Shown here piece after piece: positions 23,189 to 34,870 of a DNA stretch of 64,000 bases (position 1 is the stretch's first letter; each line of letters begins with the position of its first letter). The stretch spans positions 190,521 through 254,520 of the forward strand of contig SJOL01004778.1 of assembly GCA_004794785.1 (NCBI GenBank). The letters run 5' to 3'. The notes below the pieces were generated by a model. That model did no database searches. It saw only the letters and a list, made by a program, of their open reading frames with translations, and was not told the origin of the DNA. The translations under genes were made by a program, and so were the position numbers. The stretch is from Opisthorchis felineus (lineage: Eukaryota > Platyhelminthes > Trematoda > Opisthorchiida > Opisthorchiidae).

Positions 23189-24199
23189 ACTACCACCAGA
23201 ATCCCCTGTCAACTATGGTGACAAAAGCCCCATGTGATCACTGTGTGATGCGTCCCATTGCATTTTTTGCTCCAGAGATACACGAAACTAATGACGAAGC
23301 TTGAAATATCATGCGTTGAGATTCGCGGGTACCAAACAAATTGCTGAGGTGGTTTGGACTGAATCTGCGATCTCCTGAGCATGTCTTGAGTAAACAGGCC
23401 GATATCCTGTCTGCCAGAGGAGCTATTGACATCAATATTTCACAAGTAGCACAGTGACGTGTGCAACTTGCACAATGCTGGGCTGTGGAAACCCCCCTAC
23501 GTGACTTTACTTGTCAGACTGGGCTGGCCTTTGTCATCCACCCACTAACCGGTAGCAGAAGAGTGGAAGCAAGGGGACTGTTAACTCCATCACTCAAGCC
23601 ACTGTGTGCTGCTCTGCATGCTACTTAACACCAGCAACATGTTTTCGTTCTGATTTTTCGGACAAAAAACCATTCCATATTGGTGGAGAAGTGCTGCTTA
23701 CAAAACATTCCTTGTTGCGTCCTGGGAGTATTTTTGCTTACTAGGTGGACTAATGTGAATTGATATCTAGAGTGTCAACTAACATCTTCGAATTTCGTCA
23801 CCCAGAGTGGCAGCTTCAATAATCAGTAGTGTGAGTGCCTGAAAGTGCTAGAAAACAGTAATGTGTTCATTGAACTGCCTCATACATATAGGAAGATTAG
23901 GACACGTCACAGGAAAAATCAATCTACAGAGTGAATCGGGGATCAACGAACTTGAAAATCAATAATAAAAACCCAAAATGTTCTTCAGAGCTCACATGAT
24001 GTTTGAGAGTCACGTGGAATTAAGATGCGATATGTTCTCTCCACCTGAATGCCATCGTCTGCGCAAAACGTTTCTGAATAGTGGTTTAGGGCTTGTAAAT
24101 ATGCATGCCAATTGTCTTAGCAGCGGTTAAAATCATCGATCTGGTCGCTTTCAGTAACCTGGATGAAACACCCATCTGATATCCTGTATCGCGCGGATG
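23189..24199. other. intergenic, nothing recognised
   Basis: No domain, RNA or shared repeat was recognised. It may include the decayed downstream end of PLE-3, which runs leftwards from 24200, but I cannot show this. Confidence 0.4.
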
Positions 24200-25205
24200 G
24201 GCTAAAAAAGAATGCTGATGACACGCTCATGAGAGAGCCCGCCGGACAGTGTCCATATATTATTCGTTTGGACAATTGCCTGGTTGCTCGACCAATACAT
24301 CTGTCTCCACAGGAGCAGGTAAATTAGTAAAACACGCAGATCTGGTAGGACAGGTGAGCTTGTGTTTTAGGTGTTGTCTTCTGACAGGGCGAGTGGTGAA
24401 GTTGACTCTTAACTCGATCACCATGAGAGCTTTAATAAATCTTCAGATAATAGTATCACCAGCTGATTCCCCTTTGAAAGGCAAGCGTAAAAGTTTTGAG
24501 ATATACTGTATGTGTTTAAGGTAAATGTGTTGCGCATGTTTCTCAAGAAATTTGTCCGAATAGCCATCCTTTCTAAGCATGTTCATGAGGGATTCTATTT
24601 CTCCCGCCAGAGTATCTACTGAACAAACCTACTCGGGCAAGTTGTGTTGATCTCCTAGTGGAACGAAGGCACTAAATTATGTACATTAGGGGTCCGTGTG
24701 AATGTACGGTACACGCTTCGTCGAGTATGATCACTGTGCACAGAACTGCAATAGGATTTCCAAAGGAACTCTAACAATTTAAAAAACAACCGTTTGAAAA
24801 AATGATCTCGCCCGGCTGAAAAGCTCTCAGTAGAAGAAACTGCCACAACCTTCGGAATCCCTTTTTCCTATGGGGCTTCAGGAATCTTGAGAACATTTCC
24901 AGACCAGGGATGAAGAAAGCAGAACAGTCGCTCGTTTCAAAATCTTTTAGAATGCAGTGTTTATGAAATGCGGTTAGAGTTGGGCACGCTAAGAGAGAGA
25001 CAAAGGAAGGGAAACTCCTATGAATCTTGCCTGTTTTTTGGCTAAAAGCAACCTCCTGTTTATTGTGTGGAAGTTGCATTTGGAACTGTCGTCTAGTTTG
25101 AGGTAGATTTTTAAAAGACGTTTCCTCGCCACCGTGCCAGTTTGACCGATAAACACTACAAAGTAATTTTCATGGCCATAACTGACAACTGGATCCCGCC
25201 ATTTA
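24200..25205 (-). pseudogene. Penelope-like RT and endonuclease start, decayed (PLE-3)
   Basis: On the minus strand the motifs follow the C-terminal half of a Penelope-like protein in order. A YFVVF segment near 25140-25170 is in the place of the YVDDxFVV catalytic block, with the aspartates lost. A VYRTFTRTPN segment at about 24690-24720 corresponds to VYRKPTWTGxY. DTLAGEIESLMNMLRKDGYS with KFLEKHA lies at about 24545-24610, and a LRLPFKGES segment at about 24465-24493. At about 24250-24330 a segment whose frames mix VYxFxCxC and GRATRQLSKR resembles the start of the GIY-YIG domain. Frames change several times. It is certainly inactive; the ribosomal frame was reconstructed by eye only. Confidence 0.55.
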
Positions 25206-26202
25206 CTCACATGTTAAACTTACAAAGTCCATCTCTAATTATCTGACTAACTGGTGATTTTGCGTTAATGTTACCATTGCATCTATGGGTTGCTGCACTT
25301 ATGCATAGGTCGCTGAATGGCAAGCACACAATCTTGGAAGTCAAATCTGCACCTTTGTATAACATCACCATCCTACCTGCGGAGTCTCTTCGAGACCAGA
25401 GCCTAGTAGGCTAGTGAAAGTTTGGACGCCACTGATCTGTTTTTAGGAATTTAGAAAAACAGACTTGAAAAAAGCATCATTCAAAACGTTGGAGAGTAAT
25501 TTGTGTCTAATGTCCGAAAGGGGGCGATGGAACCTCGACAATTTGTCGGTTTTTTTATTCCTGTTACCCGGTGGGGGTATTTCTCAATTACTCAGATACA
25601 AAAGCTAATAATCAAGTATGCTAGTGTCAGTTATCTCCTAGTTATTTCCGCAATATTATGGTGTTATCCAAATGTTTCGATCGAGTAGTGCAGTGCTCTT
25701 CCTGTTACCTTCAGTCCGGTGCTTTTCGCAGGATGCTCTTTACACAAAAAAACACTTGGCTGAATATAGCCGTATGCTTATAGTGCTCTTTTGGTCGTTT
25801 ATATTACCTGTACATGACCAATATCGTCTGCGCTGGCCACGGCAACCTTGTTCAACTGGTCAGGTGGCCATGACAACTCCAGGGCCCGCAACGACCACCG
25901 ACTGGAGTGTATGTTCTCATGTGACCCAGTTTTGCCGGGTCGTGCTGACTCAGTGTTCAACCATTCCGAGTTCAGTCAAAACTGAGCGGTGCTGTTAACC
26001 CCACCTCTGGTGGTCAGAAAAACAACCCGTAGAATCGAAATTCAGTCTCACGAATGCGTTTATCCCGTTCTGGTAAGCTGCTTTGGCTGACGCAAGCTGC
26101 TTTAGTCGATTAGCATGTACCAGCCCATTTCCAGTGGAAAAATGTTTTAGCATTAGAATACAGGGGGAGAACATACTTCTTTAAAACCTAAATAAATTTT
26201 GC
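25206..26202. other. intergenic, nothing recognised
   Basis: A 108-codon open frame at 25672-25998 (+) is hydrophobic at its start, then Thr/Ser/Cys-rich, with no domain signature. Nothing else was recognised. Confidence 0.5.
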
Positions 26203-26315
26203 GCAATGTACTACTCATAAGGTTGCTGAAAATTCTTCACAAACGAGAGATTCAGCTGGGTTCCAGGTGAGTCTCTCGCAAAACCAAATTGATTTGCAAA
26301 TGAGTGTATTTATAA
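26203..26315 (-). repeat. H1 repeat, copy d, internally deleted
   Basis: The left edge TACTACTCATAAGGTTGCTG (H1 end read on the minus strand) is joined directly to the H1 centre. The centre is a hairpin of ACGAGAGATTCA and TGAGTCTCTCG, followed by CAAAACCAAATTGATTTG and CAAATGAGTGTATTT. The left ribozyme and the whole right arm are missing. This copy shows most clearly that the left end, centre and right box belong to one palindromic unit. Confidence 0.65.
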
Positions 26316-26727
26316 ATAAATTTTCTTTGAATGGTTCCATGGCTCTCGACTGCGAAGAATTAGGGAAATGAAATAAACTGTATTCCAAAACCTATTCACA
26401 GCTCCATTCATTGAGTTGAATGCATTTTCACCCAAAATTCAAGTTTGGGAAAATCTGCGTTAAAGTTTGTGATCAGCACCACAACCCTAGTTTGTTATCA
26501 GGAGGGGAACACATCGTGGATAAAAACTCAAAACTATGAAAGCACATGCAGTTCGCTACTCAAATGTGTATATTGGCTCAAATGTGCTTTTTCCCAATAC
26601 ACAGAAGTCGCAGAAGGAGATGAGTGACTTTTTGATTGCTTTGTTTACACAGCCTTACTCTCACCGGCCTTTATCTAATCAGAAATGTGCTGTGGTTGAA
26701 GGATAACGTAGGAGAGGCGAAGTGAAC

Positions 26728-26745
26728 TACACACACACACACACA
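26728..26745 (+). repeat. (CA)n microsatellite
   Basis: About nine uninterrupted CA/AC dinucleotides, just upstream of H1 copy e. Confidence 0.9.
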
Positions 26746-26754
26746 ATACGTTCA

Positions 26755-27008
26755 GTTTGGTTTTCACGAGAGACTCGACTGAATCCCAGCTAAAGAATAG
26801 CATAAACGAGAGATGCAGCTGAGATTTGGTTGAGTTTCCGTTAAAAGAAAATTAGTGTGCAAATGAGTATACTTCGCGAATCGCGTATGATTTGGGTTCC
26901 AGTAGAACATGAGGTTGATGGCAACTCAGGGACTTCACTTACCTGGTAAGTCCCAAGCAGGACATGGTCTGTCGGAGAATTTTCAGTAACCTCACCAGTA
27001 GTGTGAAC
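26755..27008 (+). repeat. H1 dispersed repeat, copy e
   Basis: It starts with an inverted piece of the centre (GGTTTTCACGAGAGACTC), then a second centre (ATAAACGAGAGATGCAGC), GCAAATGAGTATACTTCG, GGTTCCAGTAGAACATGAGG and TTGATGGCAACTCAGGGACT. The ribozyme block is degraded: CTGGTAA replaces CTGATGA and no GAAAC remains. It ends with TTTTCAGTAACCTCACCAGT. Confidence 0.6.
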
Positions 27009-27244
27009 CCTTCATACTTCCCTTAGATGATGCACTCAGATATGCAAGAGTGGCGCAAACCATCATGGAATTTTTGAGCACCTTGATGAAATTGTGCTCC
27101 ACACAGCAGTTGTTGAACGCACTGGATCATTCACCGGTTAGATTTTTTTAAGTGACGGATGATAACATTTCATTCGTTATTTGTATTGTATTGTATAGGG
27201 TGTGACTTGGGAAAAGGATCTGTAGGCAGCCCGGATCTGTTCAG

Positions 27245-27673
27245 ATAACTCGTTCACCAGATTCAGCGGAAATGTGTGACGACTTCCGTATTTTCAACCT
27301 CAATTTGTAGTCACGCGGAACTTCGATAATGGCCCCTATCGGAGGTTCTGCAGCACAGGCGTCAATGGGTAGACCTTCCACATTGAACTTTGCTATGAAG
27401 CCGGGTTGCACATTAAAGAAATAGCTTATTCCAACGGCATTATCACGGTTGAGTTGTCAAAGCCACGTGCCGATACAATTCACTGCCTCTGTCGGACCAC
27501 ACCGTGAGCCCGTGATATGTTGGTTGCACTTCCCTCTTAGGTATCGTGTGTGCAATCGACCACTTCTTCCATCCCTTTGGCTTACTGATCACTATGTGGG
27601 TCACATCCACGGAAGCACTCGAGCTGCTGTACTGAACACACCTCATCTTCCTGATGAAGGCGCCAATAACCAA
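27245..27673 (-). pseudogene. unrecognised frameshifted coding remnant
   Basis: On the minus strand a 76-codon open frame (27673-27443) contains GWKKWSIAHTIPKREV and YHGLTVWSDRGSELY. One base later, a second frame continues without a stop for about 67 codons (to about 27245) and reads DNAVGISYFFNVQPGF, VEGLPIDACAAEPP and EVPRDYKLRLKIRKSS. Both halves have a normal amino-acid mix, unlike the stop-ridden surroundings, so a single-base indel in an old coding exon is likely. I do not recognise the family. A host pseudogene, a lineage-specific exon or part of an unknown element are all possible. Confidence 0.4.
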
Positions 27674-29710
27674 GTCATTTTGGAATTAATAGAGACGCAG
27701 CGAGCCCAAAATCGAAGACTGTGTAGGATCTAGAAGCTGGTGGGTGTACGGGACCAAGACGGTTGAAACCAGGTAGCCCGGTACTAATCGAACGGAGAAG
27801 GACCCACCATGTGCTGCTTACTCAACTATGGAGTTCACGTGCGTCTAGTTTAATGACCAACCCCAACACAACCGAACATGGGTGAAAAGAATCGACCTGT
27901 GAAGTCTATGTAATATGTCGGTGTCGCACAAAATTTCACGTCATTGCTGTAACCCCCAAATTAATCAACGATTTCTAATAGGATTGGGTAGACTGTAGGA
28001 ACCAGGTTTCCAGGAGAGGAAGGCAACCACTAGAATTTGAAAAGAGGCGGGCGTTTAAAATTCAAAATGTAGGAAAAGTTGATTTTGGTGCCCTAGTATT
28101 AAGTGTCGTATGCGCAACATAACGATAACATGTCAGGAGACAACTGAAGCATTGTAAGTTCCGTGTACTTGAAACGACGGTTATGGTTTGAAAATTCCAA
28201 GAGCGAAATGTGGATGACCGGTAGGACTGCAGTTTTAACACTGTAGCAGCAAATAGTGCCATTCACTCCACGTGAATATTCACATTCAATTCATTTTTTT
28301 GGCGAATTAAGCCTTTATGAAATAACCAAAATACAGGTGATAAGTTTCCGAAATGACTGAATACTGGATTCATTGGCGAGCTTTATGACAAAAAGGATAG
28401 AATATCCGGAAGCTTTCTGCTTCCGGTAGAACCCTTTCATGTTTACTTATCCACCAGTTGAAAAGTAGTCAGTTTTCGGATTGTAAAAGCAAGCATCAGT
28501 TTCATTGTGAACAGCAACTTTGTCATTCCTGTGCTTCGAAAACAGCAGTAAAACTGAGGCTTATTAATACACAGTGTTTCCTGTGTCTATAGTTTTCCAC
28601 TGGCGAATCCCCCACAGTACGAATGAATGTGTCGTACAAAACAGCCGAACCCTTGCCCCCCCCGTCAAATTACCACCACTACTCTGATACAACCAAATTC
28701 GTTTGTTTCTCCAGTGTTCTTTTGAAAATTCCATTAAATTATAGTATGGACGCAGTTCACTACTGGACTAGGGACAAATGGCTAGTTGATGAATGAGGTT
28801 TGGAAATACTATCACTTGTTTGAGTGGCGTTAGTTTCTTTGAAGGTCAAATACTCACTCTGCTAAAAACCTTCATTCAGTGCCCCCCTCAAATGCGACCT
28901 TATGGTTTTGAGGTGTAGTCGCAAGATAGCCTAACGCTTCTTCCAGAATACGACCACCATAACAATACGAATAAGTTTCCTTAGAAGTCATTGTAGACTG
29001 TTTCTACAAGGATGAGGTTGGCCAGTATGCCACAAAGTCTGCTATTCCCTCCTCATCGGAGCGCGACAGTGCCAGCCATTATGCGACTTCTGTTGCACGT
29101 ATGCTCACCAGGCTCTGGACGGGGTCCCACTAGGACAGCCGATGGAATCTCGACTGCCATCCAGGTCTCCTATGAAATACCACATAAGTCCAATGATGAC
29201 ACCAAAACATGGCGAGTTGTACCCCGTCACAAAGGGGTTCAACTGGCAACAGAACATGGACTCCTGGTTGGTATCTAGTCCTACAGAATTGGAGTACGAA
29301 GCGTGTGACAGTCATCGGCAACCATGGAACCTTGGAACCCAGTGGATCTCACCTGAATGTACAAGGGTTGAAGGAGCGAACTCGAACAAACGCCAGATCT
29401 GACGGAGTGGACGGATGACAGTGTCCTATGATCAAGCGGCCTTTCTAACGGCTCTTCCCTTCACGCCTCCCTGCTCCCCCGCAACCTGCACTTGGTTGCT
29501 CAAACGATAGCGGTGAACCCTCGAGTAAAAACCATGTTGCTCTGGGTTCATCGCTGACGCACATATCTCCTTGTTAATCTGTGATTGGTTTCAGAATAGC
29601 AAGCTCTGTTCACTCTATGGCGTCGGCGGCGGCAAAAAAATACTTTCGATGCTGGTTCAGGCCATGCGGTAAAAAATGTGCATGCAGAGCCCTCCTCATC
29701 TCCAAAAGTC
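27674..29710. other. intergenic, nothing firmly recognised
   Basis: An 88-codon open frame at 29012-29278 and neighbouring frames to 29418 precede RTE-2 on the same strand and could be part of its leader, but no motif proves it. A G/C-run (CCCCCCCCG) lies near 28656. Confidence 0.4.
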
Positions 29711-31180
29711 AGGAACGCGCTCTTTATGGGCCGTTACAATATCCCTACTCTGTTTCATCTGGGAAGCTGGCGTTTTATCGTACGAAACCTCCTTGATTAC
29801 CAAGCTGACATAACATGCCTTCCGGAGAAGCGGATTCCTGATTTCGGTTAAAAAGGTATCAGATTACCAAGGATGGGGCTACCCTGATGGCTGTACCAAG
29901 CAGTTCAAATGATACCTCAGGTTTGCATCGTGTGGCTCTTGCTCTTGCCAGACACGTCCAAGACACCTTGCTATCATGAGAGCAAATATTATTCAGAATT
30001 ACTACAGCTCATTTTAGAAGCTCTCCATTGAACATGACTGTCATAGCTGTCTACGCCAATAATAATAATTCATCAAGGACGACTTCTGCGATTAGTTACA
30101 AAGAGTGGCCAACCATACATCCAACCGCGATATGACGACGGTTGCTGGTGGCCAGAACGTGACGTGGGAACGCTGGAACGCGGGGCTTCAAACGATTCCA
30201 CCAGTCATTTTTGAATCCAAGGCGGCATCTAGTCATCTGACATTTCAATGGTGGTTGCACTGTTTCCCAAATCGACTACTTCCTGGTGGCAGCTCAGTGG
30301 GCGTTGTCTGTTAAAGACTGTGGGTCCCACCATGGATCAGAAACCGGGATGAGATGCGGTACGTGCAAATTTCAAACTTCACCTTGAAGCCCAAAAATAA
30401 TGTATGGGTCACTGTTCAGAAGTGGCTTCTACCTTGGAGACGGCTGCAAATTATGACAACTATTCACACCTTTTTGGCTGTTTCTAGGCTCTATAGTCCA
30501 ACAATGAGGTTGGAAAAATGATTTTCGAGATGCTCATGTTCAAATAATGACGGCTGAAGAGGTGGACTGAACACTCAGTCGCCTCTGCAGCCACGAAGTT
30601 CCCACCGGCGAAGACACAGCAACTTACACAGTGTACGCCAATCGCAATGCTCCTATCCAAGGTGAATTAACCAAGACTATTTGACCACCGAAGAACAAAA
30701 AGCCTTCAAGAAAAGGTGGCTTCACAGTGTTAATCCACAAAAGCTGCTGCCGACAGTCATCAAACGCTTTAACAAACTGTTTCGTCCTATGTTCCAGTTG
30801 ATTCGGCTATAGCCTTAGTGTGTGGGTAAACAGAGCTCACGAAAATGCTACACAGTGTCACCTCGAAACTATCATGCGAATGACGTGAAATCGAAGATTT
30901 CTGTACTTAAAAAAAGTGACAGAAAATGTGTAGGAAATACAGGGGTATCAGCCTGATAAATATCACAGTCAAATTTTCTGCGCCACCTCAGAGAAGGGAC
31001 AGAGTTTCACCTCAGACCGAACAAGGGAGGCTTCCCTGCGGCAATAGGCTTTGTTGGCCAACTATTCACGCTAAGCCGTGTTGTGGAACACCGTCTAGTG
31101 CTTTTGTAACGCAACACCGTTCGTCGCTTCTTTGTGAGGGGATACTTATCTATGGATCCTACGGTTCCTCTACCGTAAAC
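29711..31180 (+). pseudogene. RTE-2, endonuclease-reverse transcriptase remnant
   Basis: The frame opening at 29711 (RNALFMGRYNIPTLF, then LLDYQADITCLPEKRIPDFG) matches the first block of an RTE-type endonuclease (FNVRTL, then VxCLSExRI). Further blocks across frames are a VIAVYANN segment (about 30045), a QRVANHTSNRDMTTVAGG segment near 30100 (the GDWNA catalytic region) and an EEVDxTLSRL segment near 30555. YRGISLINITVK (about 30938-30975) is the reverse transcriptase NYRGISL block, followed by an LFTLSRVVEHRL-like stretch (about 31055). Stops and frameshifts are frequent, and everything from FDSVDR onward is missing. This copy is more diverged than RTE-3 and RTE-4. Confidence 0.6.
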
Positions 31181-31608
31181 CAATGAGCGGGCTGTCGCAC
31201 CAATCTGGAAGGCACCACTTGGAGCTACTTTATTCCTAATTTATTGATGGATTCGCCTGAACAGCGAACAACTCGAGCGACTTTCCAACCCGCAGTTTTG
31301 TTATCACAATTTAAGGGAAGTATTCAGCTTCTAAACGCATGACCCAAAACTAGGTACAAACATCTGTTGATAATGGCAATGGAAACTAAACGAGTTCCCG
31401 CACCATGTACAAATCAGCTATGGCTTTAGAGTAGTTACTAGGCAGCGCTTCGAAGTCGGACGTAATGTCGAATGTTGCGTTGCGCCTTAGGCGACTATTG
31501 ATAACCATATTGAAGATACATGCGATCTCAACCAATTGGAAAATGTTTGGGACCGATTGGGTAGTCATCGTTTCAGAGGGGTTTGGTAAACAATCGGTGG
31601 ATTTATTG

Positions 31609-31652
31609 CTGGGCAACGTTTCGCTTTTGACACAAAAGCTTAGTCATCCCCA
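31609..31652 (-). ncRNA. hammerhead-like motif, left arm of H3, decayed
   Basis: On the minus strand: ATGACTA, then A, GCTTTT-GTGTC-AAAAGC, then GAAACGTTGCCCAG. Helix II and the GAAAC side are intact and match the right arm, but the first core strand has changed from CTGACGA to ATGACTA and helix I has no 5' partner. It is probably inactive. Confidence 0.35.
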
Positions 31653-31774
31653 CTGACCAACAAACGGGAACATCAGACTAACACCCAGCACTGATCAGTT
31701 CGGCTAGTCATAAGAAATCTCACGGATTGGTTCCCTGACTACCTTAAAACCCGATCAACCTGGTAACTTACTCA

Positions 31775-31819
31775 CTTGGCCTGACGAAGCTTTTATGTCA
31801 AAAGCGAAACGTTGCCCAG
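31775..31819 (+). ncRNA. hammerhead ribozyme, H3 (PLE-like) family
   Basis: Helix I pairs CTTGGC (31775-31780) with GCCCAG (31814-31819), five of six pairs. The core CTGACGA is at 31781-31787. Helix II is six perfect pairs, GCTTTT (31789-31794) with AAAAGC (31800-31805), closed by ATGTC. GAAAC follows at 31806-31810. Helix III is the minimal palindrome ACGT (31809-31812), and the predicted cleavage site is after T31813 (GTT). An extra A (31788) sits between the core and helix II; I recall the same feature in published PLE hammerheads, but cannot check it here. Confidence 0.6.
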
Positions 31820-31867
31820 CAATAAATCCACCGATTGTTTACCAAACCTCTCTGATACATGCGATCT

Positions 31868-34570
31868 GTTAGAAGGGGACCTCAAGTCAGCATTCTGATT
31901 AATTCATTCAGGATTCTTCCAATGATTAGATCCCTCTAGGTATACACAAATTTCCATGCGGGGCCATTCTGGTTTGGTTTCTTCTAGTGACCTCTCAGAT
32001 AGAACATGAAAGGTTGTCTTTCTGGATCTCGGTACAGTAACGAAGGCTAGTCCCATGAGATTAGAACACGAGGCTATCCTGGATGAAGGAACAGACAACT
32101 GGTAGCTGTTACTGGATAAAATAAAGTTATTCTTGCTAAATCTGATTTCACAATCACGGCCGCAGCGACTACAAGCTGGCCTAAACCATTCTTGTTCGAA
32201 ATACCTCTTGAAACTCTTGCTTGATGATGGTAGTGGTGGCTTGTACGATGGAGACAATAATCACAATGGTACGAGTGACATTATGTGTCCTATGCCTCCG
32301 GGAACAGTTTCACCTTTCTGCAATGTTGCAGTCGTTTCTACGCCAGAATGAACGGGACACTATGGCTTTTTGAGACTATTTTGTGTGTGGAATACTGTCT
32401 TGTGCAACTAAGAGAGCCAGGAAACTCTAAATTAATTTTGCCAAATATTGTTCCAGTATTGCGACACAAAGTTTACCCACCTCAACAATTTTACGTGAAA
32501 GCACAGGCATTCATTATTATGCGTGTCGATCCCTTTGAGGCAGTTTGTAGGTTGGATTTTTGCCGATGATAAAGGAAGCTCCCATACGGTATAGTCTGTT
32601 GTTTGGGGGCTTTATACTGTGTCTCATATGTATTTCGCTAGTTTCAGCTTCTCATCATCTGCTGGTAAAAAGTCGAACATTGCGATAGTGATTTTTTAAA
32701 TCGTCGATGCAGACTTGCCCATCCAGTCAAGACCATTTCGGTCGTTCCACTGACTGCTCCTTGACCGAGCTGTTACCGCGTTCGGTTGACCGTACAGAAG
32801 GTGAAATCTGGTGTAACGCATTCGAAATTTGTTTCGTATGTTGTCCAGCTGATCTTCAGAGTTTTCAAAATGGAAAAATTGTGCATATCGATGTAGTGCA
32901 TCCCTGGTACAACCTAAAAAACAGCATATTTCTGTTCTGCTCCTTATTCCATCTTGCCTACCGTATAATGAAAAGCACTTTTACTTTTCCATTAGACTGA
33001 TGTGAAGAGAAATTACCCAAACTCACATAAGTTAGCATGCACCTTTTCTGTCAGCAAATCATTAGAGTTATCAACCATTAGAGTATTCATGAGGGATACT
33101 TCTCTACATATGGTCAGAATCGAGGACTCCAGAACTGCGTTAATTTGATTGATCAACATACGTTGAATGACACTGGTTGTTATCAAGGGCAAAGCAACTC
33201 GAACTTAGAAGTCACTTAGGCTACTCATGAGTAACTAGCACCATGAAAATTAACTTTTCCCGCACTATTTCACCTTACACTTTTTGTCCCGTGGATTGCT
33301 ATGAACTCATATTTCGGTGACTACGGGATTTCCGTTCATGCAGCTTCTCTACCGCCATGGTAAAGTGGTAAAATATTGTTTCTGTTAGGATCAAGCTGGA
33401 CACACTAAACCCACCGCGATTAACCAATCTTCTCGCTTCACAATCCACTGCTCCGTAGTACCCCTATGTTGGACTACTTCACTCTCTTGGACGTACGGCG
33501 ATATGGTTTGCGGTGCTAGGCGGAATCCATAAAACTGCAGTGTGACCTTCAAACGTTTGGCCGTAAAAGCAGAAATTTCAATAATAGAGATGTCCAGTTT
33601 CGTCAAGTGAAAATTAAACTACAGCGAGGTGATGCTGGTATGCTAGTGAACTTCCGCTATTGATGAGGTAAAATGACCTGTTCTTTATCATCTTCAGCAC
33701 CGGATTGAAACCTGCATCCCTGACGTAGCCACAGATAATAACCTACCAATCTGGACTGTTTTTACCTCGTCAAAGAACTTTGAGAATTCATGCAGCCGTA
33801 TAGTATATTCTGTCTTGGATGCAAACCATCTGCCACGCAGCAGCATCAAGAGATAAAACTCGAGCAATTTCATCGAAGCTCAATTCTACACCTCATAGTC
33901 ATGTAGCGATATGTCAAGATGCGCTGTTCAGAGCTAATAATATTTTGGTGCCAACCTGATTGATCTACGTCAGTTAAATCCGTCTGATCGGTTTGTTGTA
34001 TGCATTATTGATTGATTTACTTGTTCGTTCCCGAAACCCCATTGGGTGAAAATCACAAGTTGCCTAACGTATCACTTGTGTAGAGTTTTTCCAGTTTTAT
34101 GCACTCGGTCGATTGTGTTAATCCCTGTCCACGTCTCCCATAAACGGACCGCCAGCTTGCTTACCCATCACCGTACCCATCACCGTCCCTGGATTCATTG
34201 TTTCTACCATTGCCTGCTTCTCCTTTGACAATGTAGCTAACAGGGACACACTTCGCAAGTGGGTTGTTGTAAATACATTCTCATCTGTCATCACTCATTG
34301 CCCATGTATTCTTCAGCCGAGCCTTCAAATCGTCTAAGTTCACCCAGACAGATTGTTCGTCCACAATTTGTTTAAGAGATTCTCTTTTGGTAAGAACCGC
34401 TCTAGAATCTTCCGTAAAGTTACTCAAACTTATCTTAGCGACCACGTATGAAACGCTTTTTCCAGCAATCTAGACTTATTCGCTCCGCTTTTTGTTCAGT
34501 AGCATTTCAGAAGGGAAGAACTTTACGTTACTGATGCATTTGAAGGATCGCCTCTCGGTTCATAGACTAA
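31868..34570. other. intergenic, nothing recognised
   Basis: About 2.7 kb. Open frames of 70-117 codons (for example 31904-32257 on the minus strand and 32707-33000 on the plus strand) lack recognisable motifs. No RNA gene or shared repeat was found. Confidence 0.5.
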
Positions 34571-34870
34571 GGACTGTGTGAAAAATACAGTAGCGATTGT
34601 ACGAAGGCTTATACAGGTCAAACAACCACCAAGCTACACACCAGAATCGGTGAGCACAGGCTATGCATACACAGACCACCAAGATGAATATCAGGTGATA
34701 TCTAAATACTCAGTAATGCCAGGGCATGCATTGCAGACTGGATGCAGAACAGATTTGGAAAAGGTGGAAGTTTTGCTACGAAGACTAAGATTCACACCAC
34801 AGCGACTGGTAGCCGAGGAGCCGGAAATCGCCAAGCACTGCAGCGTGAATGGAATAGAGAGTCATGAGAA
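34571..34870 (+). pseudogene. Penelope-like GIY-YIG endonuclease remnant
   Basis: The plus strand near 34609 reads YTGQTTTKLHTRIGEHR, matching the GIY-YIG endonuclease of Penelope-like elements (YIGxT, xLxxRIxEH). After a frameshift the domain continues in another frame with HALQTGCRTDLEKVEVL, RRLRFTPQRLVAEE and EIAKHCSVN, which fit the H-x-T-GH, VE-L and RLxxEAxxIxxxxxxN blocks that follow. The reverse transcriptase part is absent. Just downstream the sequence joins the inverted arm at 34853-35095, which is the 3' flank of the oppositely oriented PLE-2. It is inactive. Confidence 0.65.

Larger units (their letters stand above)
31529..31853. mobile_element. H3 fold-back element with 14-bp direct-repeat flanks
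   Basis: A near-perfect inverted repeat of about 75 bp (31575-31650 against 31780-31850) is separated by about 130 bp. Each arm holds a hammerhead-like block, minus strand on the left and plus strand on the right. The segment is bounded by a perfect direct repeat, GATACATGCGATCT, at 31515-31528 and 31854-31867, which looks like a target-site duplication. It is too short to encode protein. The ribozyme sequence (CTGACGAAG, hairpin, GAAACGTTG) resembles hammerheads reported from Penelope-like elements, so this may be a non-autonomous PLE derivative. A related right half lies at 36535-36665. Confidence 0.65.
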
